The notes under the pieces: model-generated | The model's input: the letters and a program-made list of their open reading frames with translations, nothing else | What the model was told of the DNA's origin: nothing | Database searches by the model: none | Part shown: one piece after another, positions 51,593 to 59,037 of the stretch | Layout: every line of letters begins with the position of its first letter | Numbering within the stretch: position 1 is the first letter of the stretch | Program-made: the position numbers and the translations under genes | Source of the DNA: Alphaproteobacteria bacterium | Lineage (GTDB): Bacteria; Pseudomonadota; Alphaproteobacteria; CACIAM-22H2 | Reading direction: 5' to 3' | Assembly: GCA_016793165.1 (NCBI GenBank) | Contig: JAEULA010000096.1 | Coordinates: forward strand, 1 to 64,000 | Length of the DNA: 64,000 bases

Positions 51593-52932
51593 CGCCGCGC
51601 GCCTCGTCGCTGGCGCTGCGCCTCGCGCTGCTCGCCTCGCCCTGGGTGATCGGCGCCCTGCTCGCCGCCTGGCTCGCGACGACGGGGCTCGTCGGCAGCC
51701 AGCTCGAGCGCGGCCTCGACTCGCGCCTGACCGGGCTCGCGGACGCCATCGTCGCCGCCGTGGAGATCGCGGCGGGCGGCGAGCCCCGCCTCGTCCACGC
51801 GATCCCCGAGCCGCGCTTCGACCAGCCCCTCTCCGGGGTCTACTGGCAGATCGAGACGGCGGACGGGCGGCTCGCGACGTCGCGCTCGCTCTGGGACCAG
51901 CGCCTGCCGCGCGCGGCGACGGACCACGCGCCGGTCCGCATCCTCGAGGCCGAGGGCCCGCGCGCCCAGCGCCTGCGCATCCTCGAGCGCGACATCGAGC
52001 TGCCGGAGGGCGGCGGCCCGCTGCACGTGCTCGTCGCCGCCGCCCGCGACGAGATGGACGCCGAGATGGCGCGCCTCGCACGCCTGCTTGCCGGCGCCTT
52101 CACGCTGCTGGGGCTCGGCCTCGTGCTGGCCGTCGTCGTCCAGGTCCGGCTCGGGCTGGCGCCCCTCAACCGCCTGCGCGCCGCGCTGGTCGAGCTGCGC
52201 GGCGGCGCGCGCGCCTCTCTCGACCTGCCGGCGCCGAGCGAGGTGCGGCCGCTGATCGAGGAGATCGACGCGCTCATGGCGCAGAACCGCGCCACGGTGG
52301 AGCGGGCGCGCAGCCATGTCGGCAATCTCGCCCACGCGCTGAAGACGCCGCTGGCGATCCTGCACAACGCGCTCGACCGGCCGGAGGGCCCCGACCTCGC
52401 CGCCGCGCGCCGCGAACTGCGGGCGCTCGAACGGCTCACGCAGCACCATCTCGCCCGCGCGCGCGCCGCCGCCACCGCGGGCGCCGCCGGCGACGCGCTC
52501 GACCTGCGGGCGGTCGCCGAGGAGCTTGCCCAGGCGCTGCGCCGCCTCTTCCATTCCCGGGGCCTCGCCATCGCGGTCGCGATCGACGCGGGGCTTCGCG
52601 TGCACGCCGACCGGCAGGACCTGCTGGAGATGCTCGGCAACCTGATGGAGAACGCCTGCAAGTGGGCGCGGACGCGCATCGAGGTCGATGCGCGGAAATC
52701 CGGCGACGCGATCGCGATCCGCGTCGCCGACGACGGGGCCGGCCTCGATGCCGCCGCGCTGGCGCGCGCGACCGAGCGCGGCATCCGCTTCGACGAGCGC
52801 ATGCCGGGGGCCGGGCTCGGCCTCGCGATCGTCGCCGACCTCGCCCGCCTCCACGGCGGCGGACTGGCGCTGGACCGCTCGCAGCTCGGCGGGCTCGCGG
52901 CGACCTTGACCCTCCCGGCGGCGGTCGGCTGA
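51589..52932 (+). CDS. Two-component sensor histidine kinase (QseC/PhoQ-like)
   Basis: A 447-residue kinase. Membrane helices at about residues 10-32 and 162-187 enclose a periplasmic sensor of about 130 residues. A HAMP-like linker follows, then H249 in NLAHALKTPLAIL. The ATPase part has NLMENACKWA, VADDGAGLD and GAGLGLAIVADLARLHGG. It should phosphorylate the OmpR-type regulator it overlaps. The sensed signal is unknown; the flanking PepSY proteins hint at an envelope or redox-linked cue. Confidence 0.92.
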   Translation: MTPRASSLALRLALLASPWVIGALLAAWLATTGLVGSQLERGLDSRLTGLADAIVAAVEIAAGGEPRLVHAIPEPRFDQPLSGVYWQIETADGRLATSRSLWDQRLPRAATDHAPVRILEAEGPRAQRLRILERDIELPEGGGPLHVLVAAARDEMDAEMARLARLLAGAFTLLGLGLVLAVVVQVRLGLAPLNRLRAALVELRGGARASLDLPAPSEVRPLIEEIDALMAQNRATVERARSHVGNLAHALKTPLAILHNALDRPEGPDLAAARRELRALERLTQHHLARARAAATAGAAGDALDLRAVAEELAQALRRLFHSRGLAIAVAIDAGLRVHADRQDLLEMLGNLMENACKWARTRIEVDARKSGDAIAIRVADDGAGLDAAALARATERGIRFDERMPGAGLGLAIVADLARLHGGGLALDRSQLGGLAATLTLPAAVG

Positions 52933-53177
52933 CCGCGCGGCGCGTCGCCCCGCCCGGAGCAATCGGCATATTGCCGCAGGCCGGCGATCGCACGTGGTTC
53001 ACGAGTGGCGATCGATGTCATAAACACGATCGTCCTGCTCCGGCGCGACACGTCCCCAGCGCGGCCGCCGACGCGGGATGACCGCAACGCCGCGGCTCCA
53101 TCGAAGGCAGCCGCGTCCGCAATCCCGCCGACGACCCCGCCACCGGGGCCATCGGCATCCCATCGAGCCGGAGCGCC

Positions 53178-54893
53178 ATGGATACGACGTCGACAGCCCA
53201 GCGCGCCCGCATCGTCGAGCCGTCCTTCGTCGAGCTCTTCACGCCGAAGCTGGTGACCGTGCTGCGCGAGGGCTACGACCTCGCCGCGCTTCGCGCCGAC
53301 ATCGTCGCGGGCCTCACCGTGGCGATCGTCGCGCTGCCGCTGTCGATGGCGATCGCCATCGCGTCGGGCGCGTCGCCGGATCGCGGCCTCTACACCGCGA
53401 TCATCGGCGGCTTCCTCATCTCGGCGCTCGGCGGCAGCCGGTTCCAGATCGGCGGCCCGGCCGGCGCCTTCATCGTCCTCGTCGCCGCAACGGGGGCCCG
53501 CCACGGCGTCGACGGCGTCATCCTTGCGACCATGCTGGCCGGACTGATGCTGCTCGCGATCGGGTTCCTGCGGCTCGGGACCTACATCAAGTTCATCCCC
53601 TATCCGGTCACGGTCGGCTTCACCGCGGGCATCGCGGTCATCATCTTCGCGAGCCAGATCAAGGAGCTCCTGGGCCTCACCCTGCCGGGCCGCGAGCCCG
53701 GCGAGATCGTCGAGAAGCTCCACGTCCTCGGCCAGGCGCTGCCGACGATCAACCCGGCTGCCGTCGCCGTGGCCGTCGTCACCGTCGCGATGATCTCCGG
53801 CCTCAAGCGCTATCGGCCGCACTGGCCGGGGATGCTGATCGCGATCGGCACCACCTCGGTCGTGGCCGCGCTGCTGTCGCTTCCGGTCGAGACGATCGGC
53901 ACGCGCTTCGGCGGCATCCCGCGCACGCTGCCCGTCCCGATGCTGCCCGAGATCTCGCTCGCCAGGATCCAGGCCGTGCTGCCGGACGCGGTCGCCTTCG
54001 CCCTGCTCGGCGCCATCGAGTCGCTGCTCTCGGCCGTCGTCGCCGACGGCATGACCGGGCGGCGGCATCGCTCGAACTGCGAGCTTGTCGCGCAGGGCTT
54101 CGCGAACGTGGGCGCGGCGCTGTTCGGCGGCATCTGCGCGACCGGGACGATCGCGCGCACCGCGACCAATGTGCGCGCCGGCGCGCGCGGCCCGGTCTCG
54201 GGCATGCTGCATGCGATGTTCCTGCTGCTGTTCATGCTCGTGGCCGCGCCGCTGGCGAGCTACATCCCGCTGCCGGCGCTCGCCGGCGTGCTCGCGATCG
54301 TGTCCTGGAACATGGCGGAGAAGCACGAGTTCGCGCTGCTGCTGCGCTCGTCGCGCGGCGACGCGGTGGTGCTGCTGGCGACCTTCCTGCTCACCGTCTT
54401 CCGCGACCTGACCGAGGGCATCCTGGTCGGATTCCTGCTCGGCACGCTGCTGTTCCTGCACCGCATGTCGCAGACGATCAGCGTCGAGCACCACGGCGCC
54501 ACGAACATCGAGGACCGCGCCGACGACTCGCCCGACACGCGCACCCCCTACGATGCGCGCATCGCGGCCGACCCGACGATGGTCATCTACCGCATCTCCG
54601 GCGCGTTCTTCTTCGGCGCGGCGTCGACGGTCGGCGCGGTCCTCGACCGCATCGCCGACCAGCACAAGACCTTCATCCTCGACTTCGAGGCGGTGCCACT
54701 GCTCGATTCCACGGGCGCCAACACGATCGAGGGCGTGCTGCGCAAGGCCGAGCGGCACGGCATCCGGGTCTTCATCACCGGCGCCTCCGCGCCGATCCGC
54801 CAGGTGCTGCTGACCCACGGCGTGCGCCCGCCGCGCGTGCATTTCGAGCGCACCATCGACAACGCGATCGAGGCGGCCAAGGCCGCGGCGTGA
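53178..54893 (+). CDS. SulP family inorganic anion transporter with C-terminal STAS domain
   Basis: A 571-residue protein. The membrane part has about 12-14 hydrophobic segments, including IVAGLTVAIVALPLSMAIAI, SRFQIGGPAGAFIVLVAA and ALLGAIESLLSAVVADGMTG, all SulP landmarks. The STAS domain (residues about 465-560) contains DFEAVPLLDSTGANTI. It probably imports sulfate, bicarbonate or another anion; the gap before it (245 bases) holds no gene and no carbonic anhydrase is adjacent. Its 3' end converges on copA. Confidence 0.93.
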   Translation: MDTTSTAQRARIVEPSFVELFTPKLVTVLREGYDLAALRADIVAGLTVAIVALPLSMAIAIASGASPDRGLYTAIIGGFLISALGGSRFQIGGPAGAFIVLVAATGARHGVDGVILATMLAGLMLLAIGFLRLGTYIKFIPYPVTVGFTAGIAVIIFASQIKELLGLTLPGREPGEIVEKLHVLGQALPTINPAAVAVAVVTVAMISGLKRYRPHWPGMLIAIGTTSVVAALLSLPVETIGTRFGGIPRTLPVPMLPEISLARIQAVLPDAVAFALLGAIESLLSAVVADGMTGRRHRSNCELVAQGFANVGAALFGGICATGTIARTATNVRAGARGPVSGMLHAMFLLLFMLVAAPLASYIPLPALAGVLAIVSWNMAEKHEFALLLRSSRGDAVVLLATFLLTVFRDLTEGILVGFLLGTLLFLHRMSQTISVEHHGATNIEDRADDSPDTRTPYDARIAADPTMVIYRISGAFFFGAASTVGAVLDRIADQHKTFILDFEAVPLLDSTGANTIEGVLRKAERHGIRVFITGASAPIRQVLLTHGVRPPRVHFERTIDNAIEAAKAAA

Positions 54894-54900
54894 CGCCCGC

Positions 54901-54923
54901 GTCGCGCCGCGGCCCCTCGCGAC
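54901..54923. terminator. Candidate bidirectional terminator between sulP-type gene and copA
   Basis: A GTCGCG arm at 54901-54906 pairs with CGCGAC at 54918-54923 around an 11-base loop, in the 31-base gap between two convergent genes. No T-run is present. Confidence 0.35.
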
Positions 54924-54924
54924 G

Positions 54925-57474
54925 TCAGAGCCGCAGCCGTCGCAGCCGCGCGGCGTTCGCGATAACGCTGACCGACGACAGCGCCATCGCCGCCGCGGCG
55001 ACCATCGGCGACAGCAGGATGCCGAACAGCGGGTAGAGCAGCCCCGCAGCGATCGGCACGCCGGCGGCGTTGTAGGCGAAGGCGAAGACGAGGTTCTGCC
55101 GGATGTTGCGCATCGTCGCCTGAGACAGGCGCCGCGCGCGCAGGATTCCCGCCAGATCGCCGCCGAGCAGGGTCACGCCGGCGCTTTCCATCGCCACGTC
55201 GGTGCCGGTCCCCATCGCGATGCCGACATCGGCCGCGGCCAGCGCCGGCGCATCGTTCACGCCGTCGCCGGCCATCGCGACGACGGCGCCGTCGGCCTGG
55301 TAGCGCGCGACCACGGCGCTCTTCTGCGCCGGCAGGACCTCCGCCTCGACGTCCTCGATGCCCAGCCGCTGCGCCACGGCGCGCGCCGTGGTCCAGTTGT
55401 CGCCGGTGAGCATCACGACCCGCAGCCCGGCCGCCCGCAGCGACGTCAGCGTCTCGGCGGCGTTCGCCTTGACCGCGTCGGAGATCGCGACGAGGCCGGC
55501 GGCCTGGCCGTCGATGCCGACGAGGACGACCGTCGCGCCGTCACGCCGCAGGCGCTCCGCCTCCGCCGAGAGCCCGGACGTCTCGACGCCGTGGATGCGC
55601 AGCAGCGGCGCGGTGCCGACGATCACGAGTCGCCCGTCGACGGTCCCGAGCGCACCCTTCCCTGCCGGCGCATCGAAGCCGGCAACCGCCGGGATCGCGA
55701 GTCCGCGCGCCGTGGCGGCCTCGACGACGGCAGCCGCGAGCGGGTGCTCGCTCGCGCGCTCGACGCCCGCGACGAGCCGCAGGAGCTTGTCCGCCTCGAA
55801 CCCGGGCGCGGCGACCACGGCGGCGACGGACGGCCGCCCCTCGGTCAGCGTGCCGGTCTTGTCGACGATCAGCGTGTCGACGGCCTCGAGCCTTTCCAGC
55901 GCCGCGGCATCGCGGATGAGCACGCCGGCCTGCGCGCCGCGACCGACGCCGACCATGATCGACATCGGCGTCGCGAGGCCGAGCGCGCAGGGGCAAGCGA
56001 TGATCAGCACGGCGACCGCCGCGACGAGGCCGTAGGACAGGCTCGGCTCCGGCCCGAACCACGCCCAGGCCGCGAAGGCGAGCAGCGCCACGATGATGAC
56101 GGCGGGGACGAACCAGGACGAGACGATGTCGGCGAGCCGCTGCACCGGCGCGCGGCTGCGCTGCGCGTCGGCGACGAGCTGGACGATCCGCGACAGCATC
56201 GTGTCGCGCCCGACGCGCCGCGCCTCGATGACCAGCGAGCCGCTGCGATTGAGCGTGCCGCCGATGACGGCGGCGCCGGGCTCCTTCGTCACCGGCATCG
56301 ACTCGCCCGTCACCATCGACTCGTCGACGGCGCTGCGGCCGTCGAGGACGACGCCGTCGACCGGCACTTTCTCGCCCGGACGCACCCGCAGCCGCTGCGA
56401 CAGCGCGACCGAGGCGAGCGGCACGACCGTCTCGCGCCCGTCGTCATGGACGAGCACGGCGGTCTTCGGTGCGAGGTCGAGCAGCGCGCGAATCGCGCCG
56501 CCGGTCGATTCGCGCGCCCGCAGCTCCAGCACCTGGCCGAGCAGGACGAGGACTGTGATCACCGCGGCCGCCTCGAAATAGACGCCGACGGCGCCGTGCG
56601 CATCGCGAAAGCCGGGCGGAAAGAGCGACGGCGCGAGTGTGGCGACGACGCTGTAGATCCACGCCGTTCCCGTGCCCATCGCGATCAGGGTGAACATGTT
56701 GAGGTGGCGCGAGACCAGCGACTGCCAGGCGCGCACGAGGAAGGGCCAGCCGGCCCACAGCACGACGGGCGTCGCGAGCAGCAGCTGGATCGCGCTCGAC
56801 ACCGAGGGGGACACGAGACGCGCGAGGCCGGCGAGATGGCCGCCCATCTCGAGCGCGACGACGGGTGCGGCGAGCACGGCGCCGATACGCAAGCGGCGCG
56901 TCATGTCGACGAGCTCCGGCGCCGGGCCGGTCTCCGCCGCGGCGATGACCGGTTCCAGCGCCATGCCGCAGATCGGGCACGCGCCCGGGCCGGCCTGCCG
57001 GATCTCCGGGTGCATCGGGCAGGTGTAGATCGCGTCGGCCGGGGACGACGCGACCGGCTCGGCGCGCGGCGCGATGTAGCGCTGCGGCGCCGCGAGGAAC
57101 TTCTCGCGGCAGCCCGCCGAGCAGAAGAAGAACGGCACGCCGTCATGGGACGCCGTGTGCGGCGTCGTCGCGGGGTCGACCGTCATGCCGCAGACCGGAT
57201 CGATCGCCGCGCCGTCCCCGGCCGCGCCCAGGCCGTGGGCATGCCGCCGATGATCGTTACCCGGGCCGTGGACGTGGTGTCCGGACGACCCTGCCGGCGT
57301 CTTCCCGCCGGCGGCGCCATGCGCGCAGCCGGCATGCCCGGAGGTATGCGGCACCGCCGCCGCGGCATCGTGCGCGCCGCCGTCATGGTCGTGGTCGCCA
57401 TGCGTGCAGCTCTCCGGCGTCGCCGGGCGAGGAGGGACGTGGGAGTGCTCGTGATGGACGCTCGGCTTGCGCAT
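54925..57474 (-). CDS. copA: Copper-translocating P1B-type ATPase with His-rich, YHS and heavy-metal-binding N-terminus
   Basis: An 849-residue P-type ATPase. The first 90 residues are extremely His-rich; then comes a YHS domain (DPVCGMTVDP and FFFCSAGCREKFL) and a YTCPMHPEI...CPICGM heavy-metal-binding motif in place of a classical MXCXXC domain. The core has TGES, the C494-P-C496 transmembrane metal site, phosphorylated D538 in DKTGT, SEHPLA and GDGVNDAPAL. CPC points to export of monovalent copper (or silver). The start is ATG 57474 with GAGGTG upstream. A CueR-type operator lies 44-65 bases upstream. Confidence 0.95.
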   Translation of the reverse strand: MRKPSVHHEHSHVPPRPATPESCTHGDHDHDGGAHDAAAAVPHTSGHAGCAHGAAGGKTPAGSSGHHVHGPGNDHRRHAHGLGAAGDGAAIDPVCGMTVDPATTPHTASHDGVPFFFCSAGCREKFLAAPQRYIAPRAEPVASSPADAIYTCPMHPEIRQAGPGACPICGMALEPVIAAAETGPAPELVDMTRRLRIGAVLAAPVVALEMGGHLAGLARLVSPSVSSAIQLLLATPVVLWAGWPFLVRAWQSLVSRHLNMFTLIAMGTGTAWIYSVVATLAPSLFPPGFRDAHGAVGVYFEAAAVITVLVLLGQVLELRARESTGGAIRALLDLAPKTAVLVHDDGRETVVPLASVALSQRLRVRPGEKVPVDGVVLDGRSAVDESMVTGESMPVTKEPGAAVIGGTLNRSGSLVIEARRVGRDTMLSRIVQLVADAQRSRAPVQRLADIVSSWFVPAVIIVALLAFAAWAWFGPEPSLSYGLVAAVAVLIIACPCALGLATPMSIMVGVGRGAQAGVLIRDAAALERLEAVDTLIVDKTGTLTEGRPSVAAVVAAPGFEADKLLRLVAGVERASEHPLAAAVVEAATARGLAIPAVAGFDAPAGKGALGTVDGRLVIVGTAPLLRIHGVETSGLSAEAERLRRDGATVVLVGIDGQAAGLVAISDAVKANAAETLTSLRAAGLRVVMLTGDNWTTARAVAQRLGIEDVEAEVLPAQKSAVVARYQADGAVVAMAGDGVNDAPALAAADVGIAMGTGTDVAMESAGVTLLGGDLAGILRARRLSQATMRNIRQNLVFAFAYNAAGVPIAAGLLYPLFGILLSPMVAAAAMALSSVSVIANAARLRRLRL

Positions 57475-57517
57475 GGAACACCTCGGGTCTGGGGGGCTTC
57501 TGCATCGCCTTGTCCGG

Positions 57518-57539
57518 CTTCCCATCGTGGGAGGGTCAA
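57518..57539 (-). promoter_or_regulatory. CueR-type operator/promoter of copA
   Basis: Read on the minus strand, TTGACC (57539-57534) is followed by CTCCCACGATGGGAAG, the dyad typical of CueR promoters inside a stretched 19-base spacer, then GACAAG at the -10 position. It sits directly upstream of copA and divergent from the cueR remnant. A nearly identical element lies at 59006-59028. Confidence 0.7.
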
Positions 57540-57562
57540 CAACCCGCCAGCGCGGAACTGCC

Positions 57563-57890
57563 ATGAAAATCGGCGAGGCCTCGAAGGCCTCCGGCATCTC
57601 GGCGAAGATGCTCCGAGACGACGGCCACGCCGACATCCGTCGCCTGCGCTTCGCGGCGCGCCCGCGATCTCGGCTTCGCGCTGCGCCGCGTCGGCGAACC
57701 CATGCGCCGCCGGAACGATCGCCGACGCGGCAATGCCGAGGTGACGGCGATCGTGCCCGCCCGCATCGCGGAACTCGTGGTCCGGGTCCACGGCCGGCAG
57801 GCGCAGGCCCGCCTCCTCAGGTCCGTGGCCGAAGCCTGCGAGGCAACCAACCGTCCGCGTTTCCCGATCGTCGACGAGCTCGAGGCGGGC
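57563..57890 (+). pseudogene. cueR: cueR pseudogene (MerR-family copper regulator), internal deletion and frameshift
   Basis: The start MKIGEASKASGISAKMLR is a clear MerR/CueR N-terminus. The usual YYE...GYR segment is missing and the frame jumps to DGHADIRRLRFAAR, then shifts by one base to RDLGFALRRVGEP and continues with VTAIVPARIAELVVRV and ACEATNRPRFPIVDEL. Against CueR, about 19-20 residues of the wing region are deleted, and the second metal-binding cysteine (PDCPI-type) has become PRFPI. The product cannot work. It is divergent from copA, the normal cueR position. Confidence 0.8.
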
Positions 57891-57987
57891 ACCGCGGCAG
57901 TCCGGGGCCGGCGCAACGGCGGGGCGGGCGCGGCGGCGCCGTCGCGCGCCGAGCCAGGTCGCCCGCCGGCCGGCCGGCGTCACCGGG

Positions 57988-58551
57988 CTATTTGGCGTTC
58001 TTCGCGAGCCAGGCTTCCATCTCGCCGATCTCGCGCTGCTGCTCGCGGATCACGTCGACGGCCCACTTCTTCACCTGATCGTCGCCGCCGTGCTGCAGCA
58101 CGATGCGCGCCATGTCGATGGCGCCCTGGTGGTGCGGGATCATGCCGCGCACGAAGGCGACATCGGCATTGGGGGCCTTCACGCCCTCCATCATCGGGCC
58201 GTGCATCCGGTCCATCGCCTCGACATAGGCCTTGGTGAACGCCGGCAGCGCCGCCGCCTGCGGCGCGGCGCCGTGCTGCGCATGCCCGCCGGCACCGCCC
58301 TGTCCCATCATGCCCCCTTGCATCATCTGCTGCATCGCGCCCATGCAGGAGGGCGGCATTGCCTGCATCGCCGCGCGGCAGGACTCGGGCATGTTCTGCA
58401 TCATGGGCATGCCCTGGGCAGGCGCGGCCCCGGATTGCGGGGCGGCGGGCGCCGCGCCGGACTGATGCTGCTGGTGGCCCGATTGGGCCCAGGCAACGAC
58501 GCCGGCGCCGAGGGCGCAGGCGAAGACCGATGCCGCGACGAACTTGTTCAT
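57988..58551 (-). CDS. Exported DUF305 protein, Met/His-rich (copper-associated)
   Basis: A 187-residue secreted protein. Signal MNKFVAASVFACALGAGVVA ends AWAQS. A His/Gln and Met-rich low-complexity stretch (GMPMMQNMPES, QQMMQGGMMGQ) precedes a DUF305 ferritin-like helical module with FVRGMIPHHQGAIDMARI. Such proteins bind copper in the periplasm and occur in copper clusters. The ATG 58551 has GAAGGAG upstream. It follows the small periplasmic protein gene by 53 bases and should share its CueR-type promoter. Confidence 0.9.
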   Translation of the reverse strand: MNKFVAASVFACALGAGVVAWAQSGHQQHQSGAAPAAPQSGAAPAQGMPMMQNMPESCRAAMQAMPPSCMGAMQQMMQGGMMGQGGAGGHAQHGAAPQAAALPAFTKAYVEAMDRMHGPMMEGVKAPNADVAFVRGMIPHHQGAIDMARIVLQHGGDDQVKKWAVDVIREQQREIGEMEAWLAKNAK

Positions 58552-58604
58552 GCCACGTCTCCTTCGACGAAGCCGCGCCCGACCATTCGGACGCGGGATT
58601 GCGC

Positions 58605-58973
58605 TCAATTGAATCGCCCCTGCACCGTCGCGCCGGACGGCGTCGTGATCTGGACCGCGCCGCGCGGCTTGTCCGGCAGCGCCGCCGGCGCGGTGCCGCT
58701 CAGACGGTTCTCGCCGGCCGGCACGAGCGGGATGCGCTGCGACTTGCCGTCCAGGATGAAGATCGCCGTGCCCTTGAAGCCGTCGGTGGCCACCGGCTTG
58801 TCGGCATGGTCGCGGATGTAGAACGTCATCGTCGTCGCGCGGGCGACCATCTCGACATGGAAATGGCCGGCGTCCACCTGCGACCCGCCGTTGACCCCGA
58901 CGCTCGCCGAATGCGCGAAGGCCGCCAGCGGTGCGAGCACCAGGGCGGCGGCCAGGATCGTTCTCGCGTTCAT
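58605..58973 (-). CDS. Small exported hypothetical protein of the copper cluster
   Basis: A 122-residue protein with signal MNARTILAAALVLAPLAAFA and a beta-rich mature part (HFHVEMVARATTMTFYIRDH, FKGTAIFILDGKSQRIPLV). I do not recognise a named family; the pattern resembles small periplasmic proteins found beside copper-efflux genes. HSASVGVN just after cleavage and HFHVEM could offer metal ligands. A CueR-type operator lies 33-55 bases before the ATG, which supports a role in copper handling. Confidence 0.75.
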   Translation of the reverse strand: MNARTILAAALVLAPLAAFAHSASVGVNGGSQVDAGHFHVEMVARATTMTFYIRDHADKPVATDGFKGTAIFILDGKSQRIPLVPAGENRLSGTAPAALPDKPRGAVQITTPSGATVQGRFN

Positions 58974-59005
58974 CTCGATCTCCTCGTTCGAATTGCAAGC
59001 GTCGG

Positions 59006-59028
59006 CCTTCCCACGATGGGAGGGTCAA
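59006..59028 (-). promoter_or_regulatory. CueR-type operator/promoter of the periplasmic copper proteins
   Basis: On the minus strand TTGACC (59028-59023) is followed by CTCCCATCGTGGGAAGG inside a 19-base spacer and GACGCT. It is nearly the same as the copA element, with only the three loop bases and the edge differing. It drives 58605-58973 and probably the DUF305 gene. Confidence 0.7.
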
Positions 59029-59037
59029 GCCTCGGTC

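Noticed and set aside
53005..53256. Short open frame in the gap before the SulP gene
   Set aside because: Pro/Arg-rich, overlaps the SulP start and has no ribosome site or recognisable feature.
51840..54842. Minus-strand open frame of about 1,000 codons opposite the kinase and SulP genes
   Set aside because: Low-complexity Arg/Asp/His-rich sequence with no fold signal; the plus-strand genes are clear.
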